Made by a program: the position numbers and the translations under genes. Under the pieces are notes generated by a model. It was not told where the DNA came from and did no database searches. It was given only the letters and a program-made list of their open reading frames with translations. Shown one piece after another: positions 50,716 through 59,663 of a DNA stretch of 59,663 bases (positions are counted from its first letter, which is position 1; each line of letters begins with the position of its first letter). Source of the DNA: Caballeronia fortuita (lineage in GTDB: Bacteria; Pseudomonadota; Gammaproteobacteria; Burkholderiales; Burkholderiaceae); NCBI RefSeq assembly GCF_001544835.2, contig NZ_FCNX02000025.1, forward strand, positions 1 to 59,663, read 5' to 3'.

Positions 50716-53472
50716 ATGACACGGCCCGATCCCGACGAACTGCTCGGCAAGCTCCAGCGCGAAGAGGAAAAGCGCCGGCGCGGGCGGCTGAAGGTGTTCT
50801 TCGGCGCCTGCGCGGGCGTCGGCAAGACGTTCGCGATGCTGCAGGCGGCGCGGCGTCGTCGCGAGGAGGGCGCGGATGTCGTCGTCGGCGTCGTGGAGAC
50901 GCATGGGCGGCGCGAGACGCTCGCGCTCGTCGACGGCTTCGACATCGTGCCGGCGGCGCGTGTCGAATATCGCGGGCGGCTGCTTGCGGAATTCGATCTC
51001 GACGCCGCGCTCGCGCGCAAGCCGGAACTGATTCTCGTCGATGAACTCGCGCATTCGAACGTGCAGGGCTCGCGTCATCTGAAGCGCTGGCAGGACGTGC
51101 AGGAATTGCTCGACGCGGGCATCGACGTGTACACGACGCTCAACGTCCAGCACCTCGAAAGCCTGAACGATATCGTCGGGCGCATCACCGGCATTCGCGT
51201 GTGGGAGACGGTGCCCGACCGCGTGTTCGATCTCGCCGACGAAGTCACGCTCGTCGATCTGCCGCCCGAGGAACTGCTCGACCGTCTGCGCGACGGCAAG
51301 GTCTATCTGCCGACGCAAGCCGAACACGCGGTGCGCAATTTCTTTCGCAAGGGCAATCTGATCGCGCTGCGCGAACTCGCGTTGCGGCGCACGGCGGATC
51401 GCGTCGATGCGCAGATGCGCGAATATCGCGCGGATCAATCGATCGAACGCATCTGGCGTGCGCGCGAGCGCCTGATTGCGTGCGTCGGTCCGGGCGTGGA
51501 CAGCGCGGCGCTGGTTCGCGCGGCCGCGCGGCTCGCGGCGGCATTGAAGGCGGACTGGCTCGCGGTCTATGTCGAAACGCCGAAACTGCAACGCCTCTCC
51601 GACGACGAACGCCGCCGCACGCTCGATGCGCTCAAGCTCGCGTCCGAACTCGGCGCGGAAACGGTGACGCTCGATGGCGCGGATGCCGCCGCGACGCTCA
51701 TCGACTATGCGCGCATGCGCAACGTGTCGAAGCTCGTGGCCGGCGCGCCGGCGACGAAAGGCTGGCGGCGCCATATCGATCGGCCGGTGAGCGAGCGCAT
51801 CATTCGGCAGGCTGCGGATATCGACGTGACGCTCGTATCGACGGGCACGCGCGATGGCGGCCAACGCCCGGCGCTCACGTTCGGCGCGCTGCGCGACGGC
51901 ATGCATTCGTCGCCGCGTTCCTATGCCATTGCGCTCGCGATTGGCGCGGGCATCACGCTGGTCGCGAACGCGCTTGCCGCGCAGCGTTTCGCGCTGACCA
52001 ATCTCGTGATGCTGTATCTGCTCGGCGTGATTTTCGCGGCGGCGAAACTCGGGCGCGGGCCGGGCGTGATGCTGTCGTTCCTGTCGGTCGCGGCGTTCGA
52101 TTACTTCTTCGTCGCGCCGGTGATGTCGTTCTCGGTCAGCGACACGCAGTATCTTCTGACCTTCGCCGTGATGCTGCTGACGTCGCTGACGATCAGCCAT
52201 CTGACGTCGAGTTTGCGGCGCGAGGCGCGCATCGCATCGCAACGCGAACGGCGCACCGGGGCGATGTACGCGATGACGAAAGAGCTCGCCGCCGCGCTGA
52301 TGACCGAGCAGATCATCGAGATCGGCACGCGCCACGTCGCGGAAGTGTTTCAGGCGAAAGCCGCGATCCTTTTGCCCGACAGCGCCGAGAAACTGCAGCA
52401 GAAGGTGACCGACGTGAATCCGGAGACGACGCTCGACACCGCGCAACTCGATCTCGACATCGCGCAATGGGTCTACGACCAGCAGAAGCCCGCGGGACTC
52501 GGCACCGACACGCTGCCCGCCGCGCAGGCGCTCTATCTGCCGCTCAAGGCGCCGATGCGCACGCGCGGGGTGCTCGCCTTCGCGCCGCAGCGCGTGGCCG
52601 ATCTCGCAGTTCCCGAGCAGCATCGGATGATCGAGACGTTCGCATCGCAGATTGCGCTTGCGATCGAGCGCGTGCATTACGTCGATATTGCGCGGGACGC
52701 GCTCGTCAACATGGAATCGGAGCGCTTGCGCAACTCGCTGCTGTCCGCGATATCGCACGATCTGCGCACGCCGCTGACATCGATCGTCGGCTTTGCATCG
52801 ATTCTGGAAGAGCAGGGCGCCGGGCGCGCGCCCGAACTCGTGCATGCGATCCACGAGGAAGCGTTGCGCATGACCGGCCTCGTGACCAATCTGCTCGATA
52901 TGGCGCGTCTGCAAGCGGGCGCGATCCGCCTGAACCGGCAATGGTCGATGCTCGAAGAGACCGTCGGCGCGACGCTTCCGGCGCTCAGGCGCACGCTTGC
53001 GGGACGCCGCGTAAAGACGCGCATTCCGCCCGATCTGCCGCTTCTGCAACTCGATGCCGTGCTGATGGACCGGCTTCTTGCTAACCTGCTGGAGAACGCG
53101 GCGAAGTACACGCCGAAAGATGCCGGCATCGATATCTCCGCGCGCGAGGAAGAGATTGGCGGCGAGCGCTTCGTGCGCGTGTGCATCGACGATTACGGGC
53201 CGGGTATTCAGCCGGGCATCGAGACGCGTCTCTTCGAGAAGTTCACGCGCGGAGAGAAGGAGTCGGCGCAATCGGGCGTGGGGCTGGGGCTCGCGATTTG
53301 CCGCGCGATCGTGGAGGCGCATGGCGGGCGCATCGGCGCGGAGAATCGCGTGGATGCGAGCGGAAGCGTGGAAGGCGCGCGGTTCTGGTTTACGCTGCCG
53401 GCGGATGGCACGCCGCCGCTCGACTTGCCCGCCGATGAAGAAGCGGCGTTGGCGAAGCGCGAGCGTGATTGA
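50716..53472 (+). CDS. kdpD: KdpD, K+-responsive sensor histidine kinase
   Basis: 918 residues. N-terminal KdpD domain with Walker A GACAGVGKTFAML (30-42), then a universal-stress-like domain (about 255-375), four close membrane helices (about 400-500), a GAF-like region, and the kinase with phospho-His681 in AISHDLRTPLTS and a C-terminal ATPase domain (NLLENAAKYTP, DYGPGI, GVGLGLAICRAI). It should phosphorylate KdpE. Unusually, no kdpE lies immediately downstream. Confidence 0.95.
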   Translation: MTRPDPDELLGKLQREEEKRRRGRLKVFFGACAGVGKTFAMLQAARRRREEGADVVVGVVETHGRRETLALVDGFDIVPAARVEYRGRLLAEFDLDAALARKPELILVDELAHSNVQGSRHLKRWQDVQELLDAGIDVYTTLNVQHLESLNDIVGRITGIRVWETVPDRVFDLADEVTLVDLPPEELLDRLRDGKVYLPTQAEHAVRNFFRKGNLIALRELALRRTADRVDAQMREYRADQSIERIWRARERLIACVGPGVDSAALVRAAARLAAALKADWLAVYVETPKLQRLSDDERRRTLDALKLASELGAETVTLDGADAAATLIDYARMRNVSKLVAGAPATKGWRRHIDRPVSERIIRQAADIDVTLVSTGTRDGGQRPALTFGALRDGMHSSPRSYAIALAIGAGITLVANALAAQRFALTNLVMLYLLGVIFAAAKLGRGPGVMLSFLSVAAFDYFFVAPVMSFSVSDTQYLLTFAVMLLTSLTISHLTSSLRREARIASQRERRTGAMYAMTKELAAALMTEQIIEIGTRHVAEVFQAKAAILLPDSAEKLQQKVTDVNPETTLDTAQLDLDIAQWVYDQQKPAGLGTDTLPAAQALYLPLKAPMRTRGVLAFAPQRVADLAVPEQHRMIETFASQIALAIERVHYVDIARDALVNMESERLRNSLLSAISHDLRTPLTSIVGFASILEEQGAGRAPELVHAIHEEALRMTGLVTNLLDMARLQAGAIRLNRQWSMLEETVGATLPALRRTLAGRRVKTRIPPDLPLLQLDAVLMDRLLANLLENAAKYTPKDAGIDISAREEEIGGERFVRVCIDDYGPGIQPGIETRLFEKFTRGEKESAQSGVGLGLAICRAIVEAHGGRIGAENRVDASGSVEGARFWFTLPADGTPPLDLPADEEAALAKRERD

Positions 53473-53582
53473 TGGCCTGGAAACCGGCTTTCAATGGCAT
53501 CGCAGATCGCGCGGTGCGTATATGTGGCCGTAAGCTCGCGCTGCTACGATGGCGCCTCCTTTCTTTCCACGACATCGAACTC

Positions 53583-53723
53583 ATGAAAAAAGCTGTTCTC
53601 GCCGTATTGGTTGCTGGCACCACGTTCCTTTCGGTTGCTCCGGCTTTCGCTGCATCGCATGGCCACCATCCGGTTTGCCATAAGGTGCGCGTGCATCATC
53701 ATTGGGAACGTCACTGCAAGTAA
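53583..53723 (+). CDS. Small exported His-rich peptide
   Basis: 46 residues. A clear signal peptide (KKAVLAVLVAGTTFLSVAPAFA) is followed by a 24-residue mature part rich in His (HGHHP, VHHHWERH) and two Cys. Such peptides are widespread in Burkholderia and of unknown function; metal binding in the periplasm is plausible. It follows kdpD by 110 nt and may have its own promoter. Confidence 0.7.
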   Translation: MKKAVLAVLVAGTTFLSVAPAFAASHGHHPVCHKVRVHHHWERHCK

Positions 53724-53744
53724 GCGGCTTTTCTTGAAGTATGA

Positions 53745-53770
53745 AAGCCTCCGCAGAGAGTCGGGGGCTT
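53745..53770 (-). terminator. Probable terminator for the leftward gene at 53815
   Basis: AAGCCTCC (53745-53752) and GGGGGCTT (53763-53770) form an 8-bp stem with one G-U pair and a 10-nt loop. Read leftwards it is followed by TTCATACTT. It may also slow transcription from the right-going small gene. Confidence 0.45.
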
Positions 53771-53814
53771 ATGCCATGTAAGGGCGAGTGCGGCGATGCA
53801 GTTGAGGTCGTTCG

Positions 53815-54432
53815 TCACTCGCCGGACCGGTCCGTCCAGAATGGCGGCCCAAGCTCGAGTGTCACGATGTACCGTTCTTTTCCGGGTTGCTGCGGCACGG
53901 AGTGGCATCCGACGTCAAGCGATACCTGATACCGGTCGCCGCCGTTCCAGACCGACATCGGAAACCGGCACTCGTGAAGATCGCTCCGGAGTTGCGGCGT
54001 ATCCTCGATAGCACGCATCTCGCTGTATTGAAACGGACGCCAGCCCGAACGATGCAACTGATCCTGAATGTTCGCGACGACGGACAAGGCATCGTCCAGC
54101 GGCAACGGCTTCGTTTGTGGCGATAGCCGGATGGAAGTCACATTCCGGTTATCAGGGCCGCCCATGCCCAGATCCAGAATCACTGAACGCGGTGTCGTGA
54201 AACCATAGACCGGGTCGTCGAATCGAAACTTCGCGATGACCTCCGGCAATGCTCCCCAGCCCCGGTTGCGATCCGGCAATACCGGCGACGCTTTCTGAAC
54301 CAGTTCGTAAGGCTCGCCGAGTCTCAACGTCACGACCGCCGACTCACGCTGCCGATACGCCCAGACTGCGATAGTCAGCAGCAGCACTGTTGCGACTACC
54401 AACTGGATTCTTCTCGTATTGCGCGTCATCAT
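53815..54432 (-). CDS. Membrane-anchored protein of unknown function
   Basis: 205 residues (204 if the second ATG at 54429 is used). One N-terminal membrane anchor (IQLVVATVLLLTIAVWAYRQ), then a globular periplasmic part with a conserved-looking SGWRPFQYSEMRAIEDTPQLRSDLHECRFPMSVWNGGDRYQVSLDVGC core. I do not recognise the family. Its start overlaps the stop of the gene at 54429, so the two form an operon and may act together. Confidence 0.75.
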   Translation of the reverse strand: MMTRNTRRIQLVVATVLLLTIAVWAYRQRESAVVTLRLGEPYELVQKASPVLPDRNRGWGALPEVIAKFRFDDPVYGFTTPRSVILDLGMGGPDNRNVTSIRLSPQTKPLPLDDALSVVANIQDQLHRSGWRPFQYSEMRAIEDTPQLRSDLHECRFPMSVWNGGDRYQVSLDVGCHSVPQQPGKERYIVTLELGPPFWTDRSGE

Positions 54433-55448
54433 CTCGGCCCGCCGATCAAGTAGAGCGAGTTCTCCACGTCATGTTTCAGCAGCGGATCATGAAGCAACCT
54501 GTCGAAGCGGTCGGCGGCGCGCATGACGAAATTCATGCGTTGTCCCGGATCAGCAAGATTGGCAAGGGGCAGTCTGCTAAACGGCTCTCGCTGTGCACTC
54601 GCTCCCGTCACCGTGCATTGATTAGCCAGCGTCAATTGTATTTCCCTGGCGGATCCCGTGGGAATGCTGAGCGCCCATGCGAACTGATTGCCGCGCATTA
54701 GCGTAGCGAACATCGGGTCCGAATAAATCGCCGTTTGCAAGATGTTTATCTGCTCATGTCGAGCCATCAACCGCACACCCTGGCTGATGTTGCCGCTATC
54801 GATAGCGGTAAAAGCGTCAACGACTTCGGACCACTCCCGACCGAATTCGATCTTCTTTCTGAGCGGCCAATACACTTCATCACCGATCGATTGTCGCAGC
54901 GGGTAGCAACGTTTCAACCGGGCCAGTCCGAACGCCTCGTAGAACTTGTGCAGCGGCCAGATTTCGAGGAACAAGGCAGTGTTGCCCAGCGCGAGCATTT
55001 GATACACCTTCTGCGCACCTTCCCCCATAATCTGATCCTGCATCGGCATGCGGGGTGAGCCGTAAGGCGACATCCTGTCCAGCGCCGACGCGTTCTGCTC
55101 CCAACGCTGATACGCGTCGCGCTGCTGATTGGATTTCTGGATCAACTCGGCGGAGTTGAGCAGGCCGCATCCGACCTGCTTGGATGCGAAGGCAGCGAGG
55201 CCCGCCCATTGGAAGCGTCGGTCTTCCAGCCAGAGCTGCGCGTAGGCAGCGTTGATACGGCGGTTGCGCACGATCGGGTTCGCGTTCGATACGATGCGCT
55301 CGGCCTCCTTCTGCAAGTTGCGCCAGCAACGGAGACAGTCCTCCTTGTCTGTCTCTGCTTTTTTGCGGGCCGCTTTCTCTTCTTCTTTCCGCTTCGGGTA
55401 ACAGACCGGGCAGCGCGGATCGTCGCATGCCGTTTCAGAATAAGCCAT
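54429..55448 (-). CDS. Uncharacterised protein with N-terminal Cys cluster
   Basis: 339 residues from the ATG at 55448 (a TTG start at 55469 is possible). The N terminus has CDDPRCPVCYPKRKEEEK and CLRCW, a possible zinc site. The middle contains a helical region with LGNTALFLEIWPLHKFYEAFGL and GVRLMARHEQINILQTAIYSD, which I associate only loosely with uncharacterised families in Proteobacteria. It has no signal peptide. Coupled to the membrane-anchored protein at 53815 and lower in GC than its neighbours, which suggests a horizontally acquired pair, perhaps secretion- or competition-linked. Confidence 0.7.
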   Translation of the reverse strand: MAYSETACDDPRCPVCYPKRKEEEKAARKKAETDKEDCLRCWRNLQKEAERIVSNANPIVRNRRINAAYAQLWLEDRRFQWAGLAAFASKQVGCGLLNSAELIQKSNQQRDAYQRWEQNASALDRMSPYGSPRMPMQDQIMGEGAQKVYQMLALGNTALFLEIWPLHKFYEAFGLARLKRCYPLRQSIGDEVYWPLRKKIEFGREWSEVVDAFTAIDSGNISQGVRLMARHEQINILQTAIYSDPMFATLMRGNQFAWALSIPTGSAREIQLTLANQCTVTGASAQREPFSRLPLANLADPGQRMNFVMRAADRFDRLLHDPLLKHDVENSLYLIGGPR

Positions 55449-55536
55449 GTAGTTGGGAAACCTTATCAATCGGAATCCGCAAGATACAAGGCAACGACAG
55501 ATGAACTATGGATATGTGTGCCGGCTGAACATGAAG

Positions 55537-55562
55537 AAGCCCCGCGAACGGGGCTTTTCTTC
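55537..55562 (-). terminator. Terminator after prpF (bidirectional hairpin)
   Basis: AAGCCCCG (55537-55544), loop CGAA, CGGGGCTT (55549-55556): a perfect 8-bp stem. Read leftwards it lies just after the prpF stop and is followed by CTTCTTC; read rightwards it is followed by TTCT. Its main role is probably ending the prp operon. Confidence 0.75.
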
Positions 55563-55581
55563 CATCCAGTAACCGCCAGCC

Positions 55582-56775
55582 TCACCCCACCACCGGCTCC
55601 GGCACCCTCACGCGCCCCTCCATCAAAACCCGCGCACTGCGGCTCATGATCGCCTTCTTCACCTGCCATTCACCGTTCACCTCGACCGCTTCCGCACCGA
55701 CGCGCAGCGTGCCCGACGGATGCCCGAAGCGCACCGACTGACGCTCGCCGCCGCCCGCCGCGAGATTGACGAGTGTGCCGGGAATTGCCGCCGCCGTGCC
55801 GATCGCGACCGCCGCCGTGCCCATCATCGCGTGATGCAGCTTGCCCATCGACATCGCGCGCACGAGCACGTCGACATCGCCTACGCCGATGCGCTTGCCG
55901 CTCGATGCGACATACTCCGCCGGCGGCGCGACGAACGCGACCTTCGGCGTGTGCTGACGTTTCGCGATCTCATCGAGATTCCTGATGAGCCCCATGCGCA
56001 GCGCACCGTACGCGCGAATGGTCTCGAAGCGCTTCAACGCGGCATCGTCGCCGTTGATCGCGTCCTGAAGCTCCGTGCCCGTGTAGCCGATGTCGTCCGC
56101 GTTCAGGAAGATCGTCGGGATGCCTGCGTTGATCATCGTCGCCTTGAAGGTGCCGATGCCGGGCACTTCCAGATCGTCGACGAGATTGCCCGTCGGAAAC
56201 ATCGCGCCTTGCGCGCCTTCTTCCTCGGCAGCGGGATCGAGAAATTCGAGCTGCACTTCGGCGGCGGGGAAGGTCACGCCGTCGAGCTCGAAGTCGCCGG
56301 TTTCCTGCACCGCGCCGTTGGTCATCGGTACATGCGCGATGATCGTCTTGCCGATGTTCGCCTGCCAGATACGCACGACCGCAATGCCGTTGTCCGGCAC
56401 GCGTCCGGGATCGACCAGACCGCTTGCGATCGCGAACGGCCCGACCGCCGCCGACAGATTGCCGCAGTTGCCGCTCCAGTCGACGAACGGTTTGTCGATG
56501 GCGACCTGCCCGAAAAGATAATCGACGTCATGTCCGTCGCGCGCGCTCTTCGACACGATGACCGTCTTGCTCGTGCTCGATGTCGCGCCGCCCATGCCGT
56601 CGATCTGCTTGCCATACGGATCCGGGCTGCCGATCACGCGCAGAAAGAGCGCATCGCGCGCGGGGCCGGGCACGCGCGCGGCTTCGGGCAAGTCGTTCAG
56701 GCGAAAGAAAACGCCCTTGCTGGTGCCGCCGCGCATGTAGGTCGCGGCGATCTTGATCTGAGGTGCGTGTGCCAT
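55582..56775 (-). CDS. prpF: PrpF, 2-methylaconitate cis-trans isomerase
   Basis: 397 residues. The start IAATYMRGGTSKGVFF and GSPDPYGKQIDGMGGATSSTSKTVIVSKS are signatures of the PrpF/DUF453 family. It interconverts 2-methylaconitate isomers so that AcnD and aconitase can complete the methylcitrate cycle of propionate breakdown. 24 nt after acnD and last in the operon; a strong hairpin follows. Confidence 0.95.
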   Translation of the reverse strand: MAHAPQIKIAATYMRGGTSKGVFFRLNDLPEAARVPGPARDALFLRVIGSPDPYGKQIDGMGGATSSTSKTVIVSKSARDGHDVDYLFGQVAIDKPFVDWSGNCGNLSAAVGPFAIASGLVDPGRVPDNGIAVVRIWQANIGKTIIAHVPMTNGAVQETGDFELDGVTFPAAEVQLEFLDPAAEEEGAQGAMFPTGNLVDDLEVPGIGTFKATMINAGIPTIFLNADDIGYTGTELQDAINGDDAALKRFETIRAYGALRMGLIRNLDEIAKRQHTPKVAFVAPPAEYVASSGKRIGVGDVDVLVRAMSMGKLHHAMMGTAAVAIGTAAAIPGTLVNLAAGGGERQSVRFGHPSGTLRVGAEAVEVNGEWQVKKAIMSRSARVLMEGRVRVPEPVVG

Positions 56776-56799
56776 GTCGTTCGTGTCCTTGATTGAATG

Positions 56800-59397
56800 T
56801 CAGGCCGCTTCTTTCGACGACTCGAGGAAGTCCTGCGCGAAACGCTGCAGCACGCCGCCGGCCTCGTAGATCGAGACTTCCTCGGCCGTATCGAGCCGGC
56901 ACGTCACGCGCGCTTCGACACGCTCGCCGTTCGCGCGATGAATCACGAGCGTGAGATCCGCGCGCGGCTTGCGCTCGCCGATGACGTCGAAAGTCTCGGT
57001 GCCGTCGATACCGAACGTCTGCCGGTTCTCGCCCGCCTTGAATTCGAGCGGCAGCACGCCCATGCCGATCAGGTTCGTGCGATGGATCCGCTCGAAGCCT
57101 TCCGCGACGATCGCCTCCACGCCCGCGAGCCGCACGCCTTTCGCGGCCCAGTCGCGCGACGAGCCTTGCCCGTAATCCGCACCCGCGACGATGATGAGCG
57201 GCTGCTTGCGCTCCATATACGTTTCGATGGCTTCCCACATGCGCGTGACGCGGCCTTCCGGCTCGATGCGCGCGAGCGAGCCTTTCTTCACCTGACCATC
57301 GACGATAGCCATTTCGTTGATGAGCGTCGGATTCGCGAAGGTCGCGCGCTGCGCCGTCAGATGATCGCCGCGATGTGTCGCGTACGAGTTGAAGTCTTCT
57401 TCGGGCAAGCCCATCTTCGCGAGGTATTCGCCTGCCGCGCTGTTCGCGAGAATCGCGTTGGACGGCGAGAGATGGTCCGTCGTGATGTTGTCGCCGAGCA
57501 CCGCAAGCGGACGCATTCCGCTGAGCGTGCGAGCGCCTGCAAGCGCGCCTTCCCAATACGGCGGACGGCGGATGTACGTGCTTTGCCCGCGCCAGTCGTA
57601 TAGCGGGCTGACGGCGTCGCCGCGAGCTTCGGTGAGTGCGAACATCGGTTCGTAGACGCGACGGAACTGCTCGGGCTTCACGCTCTGCTTCACGATGGCG
57701 TCGATTTCCTCATCGCTCGGCCAGATGTCCTTCAGGTACACGGGCTGGCCGTTCTTGCCAACGCCGAGCGCGTCGCGTTCGATATCGAAGCGGATCGTGC
57801 CCGCGATCGCATACGCGACGACGAGCGGCGGCGATGCGAGAAACGCCTGCTTCGCATACGGATGAATGCGGCCGTCGAAATTGCGGTTGCCCGAGAGCAC
57901 GGCCGTCGCGTACAGATCGCGATCGATGATCTCCTGCTGGATCGCCGGATCGAGCGCGCCGGACATGCCGTTGCACGTCGTGCACGCGAACGCGACGATG
58001 CCGAAACCGAGCTTCTCGAGATCTGGCAGCAGACCGGCTTCCTGCAAATACAGTTCGACCGCTTTCGATCCCGGCGCGAGCGACGACTTCACCCACGGCT
58101 TGCGCATGAGCCCTTGCGCATTCGCATTGCGCGCGAGAAGCGCCGCCGCGATCACGTTGCGCGGATTGCTCGTGTTCGTGCAGCTCGTGATCGCCGCGAT
58201 GATGACCGCGCCATCGGGCATGCGTCCCGGCGTTTCTTCCCATTGGCCCGCGATGCCGCGCGCCGCGAGTTCGGACACCGGCAGGCGCTTGTGCGGATTC
58301 GACGGGCCGGCCATGTTGCGCACGACCGTCGACAGATCGAAGCGCAGCACGCGTTCGTATTCGGCGTGCGTCAACGAATCAGCCCAGAGGCCAGCGGTTT
58401 TCGCGTATGTCTCGACGAGGCTCACCTGCTTGTCGTCGCGGCCGGTGAGACGCAGATACTCGATGGTCTGCTCGTCGATGTAGAACATCGCGGCGGTCGC
58501 GCCGTACTCGGGCGCCATGTTCGAGATCGTCGCGCGATCGCCGAGCGTGAGGCTCGACGCGCCTTCGCCATAGAACTCGAGATACGCGCCGACGACCTTT
58601 TCGCGGCGCAGGAATTCGGTGAGCGCGAGCACGATATCGGTCGCGGTGATGCCGGGCTGCCGCTTGCCCGAAAGCTCGACGCCGACGATATCCGGCAGAC
58701 GCATCCACGATGCGCGGCCGAGCATCACGTTCTCCGCTTCGAGCCCGCCGACGCCGATCGCGATGACGCCGAGCGCATCGACGTGCGGCGTGTGGCTGTC
58801 GGTGCCGACGAGCGTGTCGGGATACGCGAGGCCAGCGATCGCGTGAATCACCGGCGACATGCGCTCCAGATTGATCTGATGCATGATGCCGTTGCCCGGC
58901 GGGATGACATCGACATTCTTGAACGCTTTCTTGGTCCAGTTGATGAAGTCGAAACGATCCTCGTTGCGCCGGTCTTCGATCGCGCGATTCTTCGCGAACG
59001 CATCGGGATCGAAACCGCCGCATTCCACCGCGAGCGAATGATCGACGATGAGCTGCACCGGCACCACTGGGTTCACCTTCGCGGGATCGCCGCCCTGATC
59101 CGCGATGGCATCGCGCAAGCCGGCGAGATCGACGAGCGCCGTCTGGCCGAGAATGTCATGACACACGACGCGCGCGGGAAACCACGGAAAGTCGCGCTCG
59201 CGCTTGCGTTCGACGAGCTGCATCAGCGATTGTTCGAGGATTGCCGGATCGCAGCGGCGCACGAGATTCTCCGCGAGCACGCGCGAGGTGTAAGGCAGCT
59301 TGTCGTAGGCGCCCGGCGCGATGGCTTCAACGGCGGCGCGCGCATCGAAGTAATCGAGCGAGGTGCCAGGCAGGGGTTTGCGGTTTGCAGTATTCAT
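56800..59397 (-). CDS. acnD: AcnD, Fe/S-dependent 2-methylisocitrate dehydratase
   Basis: 865 residues, normal for AcnD. [4Fe-4S] cysteines are Cys406 (SCTNTSNPRN), Cys472 and Cys475 (CTTCNGMSG). The swivel domain includes GADYGQGSSRDWAAKG. In organisms using AcnD-PrpF rather than PrpD, it dehydrates 2-methylcitrate to 2-methylaconitate. Located between the prpC gene (right) and prpF (left), as in other proteobacterial prp operons. Confidence 0.96.
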   Translation of the reverse strand: MNTANRKPLPGTSLDYFDARAAVEAIAPGAYDKLPYTSRVLAENLVRRCDPAILEQSLMQLVERKRERDFPWFPARVVCHDILGQTALVDLAGLRDAIADQGGDPAKVNPVVPVQLIVDHSLAVECGGFDPDAFAKNRAIEDRRNEDRFDFINWTKKAFKNVDVIPPGNGIMHQINLERMSPVIHAIAGLAYPDTLVGTDSHTPHVDALGVIAIGVGGLEAENVMLGRASWMRLPDIVGVELSGKRQPGITATDIVLALTEFLRREKVVGAYLEFYGEGASSLTLGDRATISNMAPEYGATAAMFYIDEQTIEYLRLTGRDDKQVSLVETYAKTAGLWADSLTHAEYERVLRFDLSTVVRNMAGPSNPHKRLPVSELAARGIAGQWEETPGRMPDGAVIIAAITSCTNTSNPRNVIAAALLARNANAQGLMRKPWVKSSLAPGSKAVELYLQEAGLLPDLEKLGFGIVAFACTTCNGMSGALDPAIQQEIIDRDLYATAVLSGNRNFDGRIHPYAKQAFLASPPLVVAYAIAGTIRFDIERDALGVGKNGQPVYLKDIWPSDEEIDAIVKQSVKPEQFRRVYEPMFALTEARGDAVSPLYDWRGQSTYIRRPPYWEGALAGARTLSGMRPLAVLGDNITTDHLSPSNAILANSAAGEYLAKMGLPEEDFNSYATHRGDHLTAQRATFANPTLINEMAIVDGQVKKGSLARIEPEGRVTRMWEAIETYMERKQPLIIVAGADYGQGSSRDWAAKGVRLAGVEAIVAEGFERIHRTNLIGMGVLPLEFKAGENRQTFGIDGTETFDVIGERKPRADLTLVIHRANGERVEARVTCRLDTAEEVSIYEAGGVLQRFAQDFLESSKEAA

Positions 59398-59499
59398 CGC
59401 GTGTCTCGGTCATGGCATGGTCTTTCGCGCGCCATGCTCAAAGGTATTGTGGGGAAAACCCCGTCCATCTGGATTCGGGCTATTTTAGGCGCCGTTTTC

Positions 59500-59531
59500 G
59501 AAAATAACGCGCCGCCGGTCGCGGCGGCGCG
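59500..59531 (-). terminator. Hairpin after prpC
   Basis: CGCGCCGCC (59508-59516) and GGCGGCGCG (59523-59531) form a 9-bp stem with a 6-nt loop. Read leftwards it is followed by TTATTTTC. It is between prpC and acnD, so it may reduce but not stop readthrough into acnD. Confidence 0.6.
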
Positions 59532-59549
59532 GTCGCGCGTCGCTAGGCT

Positions 59550-59663
59550 TTATGCACGCTTTGCCAGCGGGACGAACTCGAGATTGTCCGGTCCCGTGTA
59601 ATTCGCGCTCGGCCGGATGATCTTGTTGTCGATGCGTTGCTCGATGATGTGCGCGGCCCAGCC
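59550..59663 (-). CDS. prpC: PrpC, 2-methylcitrate synthase (C-terminal end; cut by window)
   Basis: 37 residues up to the window edge: the C terminus ends with YTGPDNLEFVPLAKRA and a TAA stop. AAHIIEQRIDNKIIRPSANYTG is typical of methylcitrate synthases, which condense propionyl-CoA with oxaloacetate. The N-terminal bulk, and probably prpB and the prpR regulator, lie to the right of the window. Confidence 0.85.
   Translation of the reverse strand, partial: GWAAHIIEQRIDNKIIRPSANYTGPDNLEFVPLAKRA

Noticed and set aside
50095..53322. A 1075-codon open frame antisense to kdpD
   Set aside because: Same cause; it is rich in Arg, His and Ala with no motif, while kdpD has every expected catalytic motif.
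1..59663. CRISPR arrays, tRNA genes, intact insertion sequences
   Set aside because: No regularly spaced repeats, no tRNA-like cloverleaf with a TTCRANNC arm that I could identify, and no complete transposase gene or terminal inverted repeats.

Overview
The window looks like part of a secondary replicon (chromid or chromosome 2) of a Burkholderiales bacterium, most probably Paraburkholderia or Caballeronia. This rests on high GC, Burkholderia-type gene families (acnD/prpF methylcitrate pathway, a DUF4148-like small exported protein, multiple IclR/GntR-controlled ABC operons), a plasmid-type Rep/parAB origin, and an rRNA operon promoter on the same replicon. I could not run searches, so names come from motifs and remembered families.

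Layout. 1-270: promoter and leader of an rrn operon read leftwards out of the window. 0.5-2.8 kb: a sugar porter and a lipoprotein. 3.0-19.9 kb: a catabolic island with two halves. The rightward half has a GntR regulator, a branched-chain-type ABC transporter (with a fused LivH-LivM permease), an orphan Rieske oxygenase, a 2-hydroxyacid dehydrogenase and an amidohydrolase. The leftward half has an aminotransferase, a RidA protein, a second GntR regulator closely similar to the first, and a cytoplasmic gamma-glutamyltransferase-family enzyme. A ureohydrolase lacking one metal-binding His, a polar amino acid ABC transporter and an IclR regulator follow. Together these suggest uptake and stepwise breakdown of a nitrogen-containing, perhaps N-methylated, amino acid-like compound.

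20-26.5 kb: replicon maintenance. Four parS-like palindromes lie in about 2 kb of gene-poor DNA, followed by parB and parA (leftward), an iteron-bearing origin, and a Rep_3-type initiator (rightward). 26.7-32.6 kb: a DsbA-like oxidoreductase, a DUF188 protein, a small exported protein, and an amino acid ABC operon with an IclR regulator. 32.4-37.4 kb: an EmrAB/NodT-type tripartite efflux operon with a divergent TetR regulator and two matching operators. 37.6 kb: a short Hfq paralogue.

37.9-45.9 kb: a guanidino/polyamine catabolic cluster with guanidinobutyrase, aldehyde dehydrogenase, LuxR regulator, cupin, FAD amine oxidoreductase, a frameshifted LysR regulator and an NCS1 permease. 46-53.5 kb: kdpFABC and kdpD with an extra 35-residue membrane peptide in front, but no kdpE next to kdpD. 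53.6-55.5 kb: small and uncharacterised genes. 55.6 kb to the end: the propionate methylcitrate operon, prpC (cut by the right edge), acnD and prpF, read leftwards.
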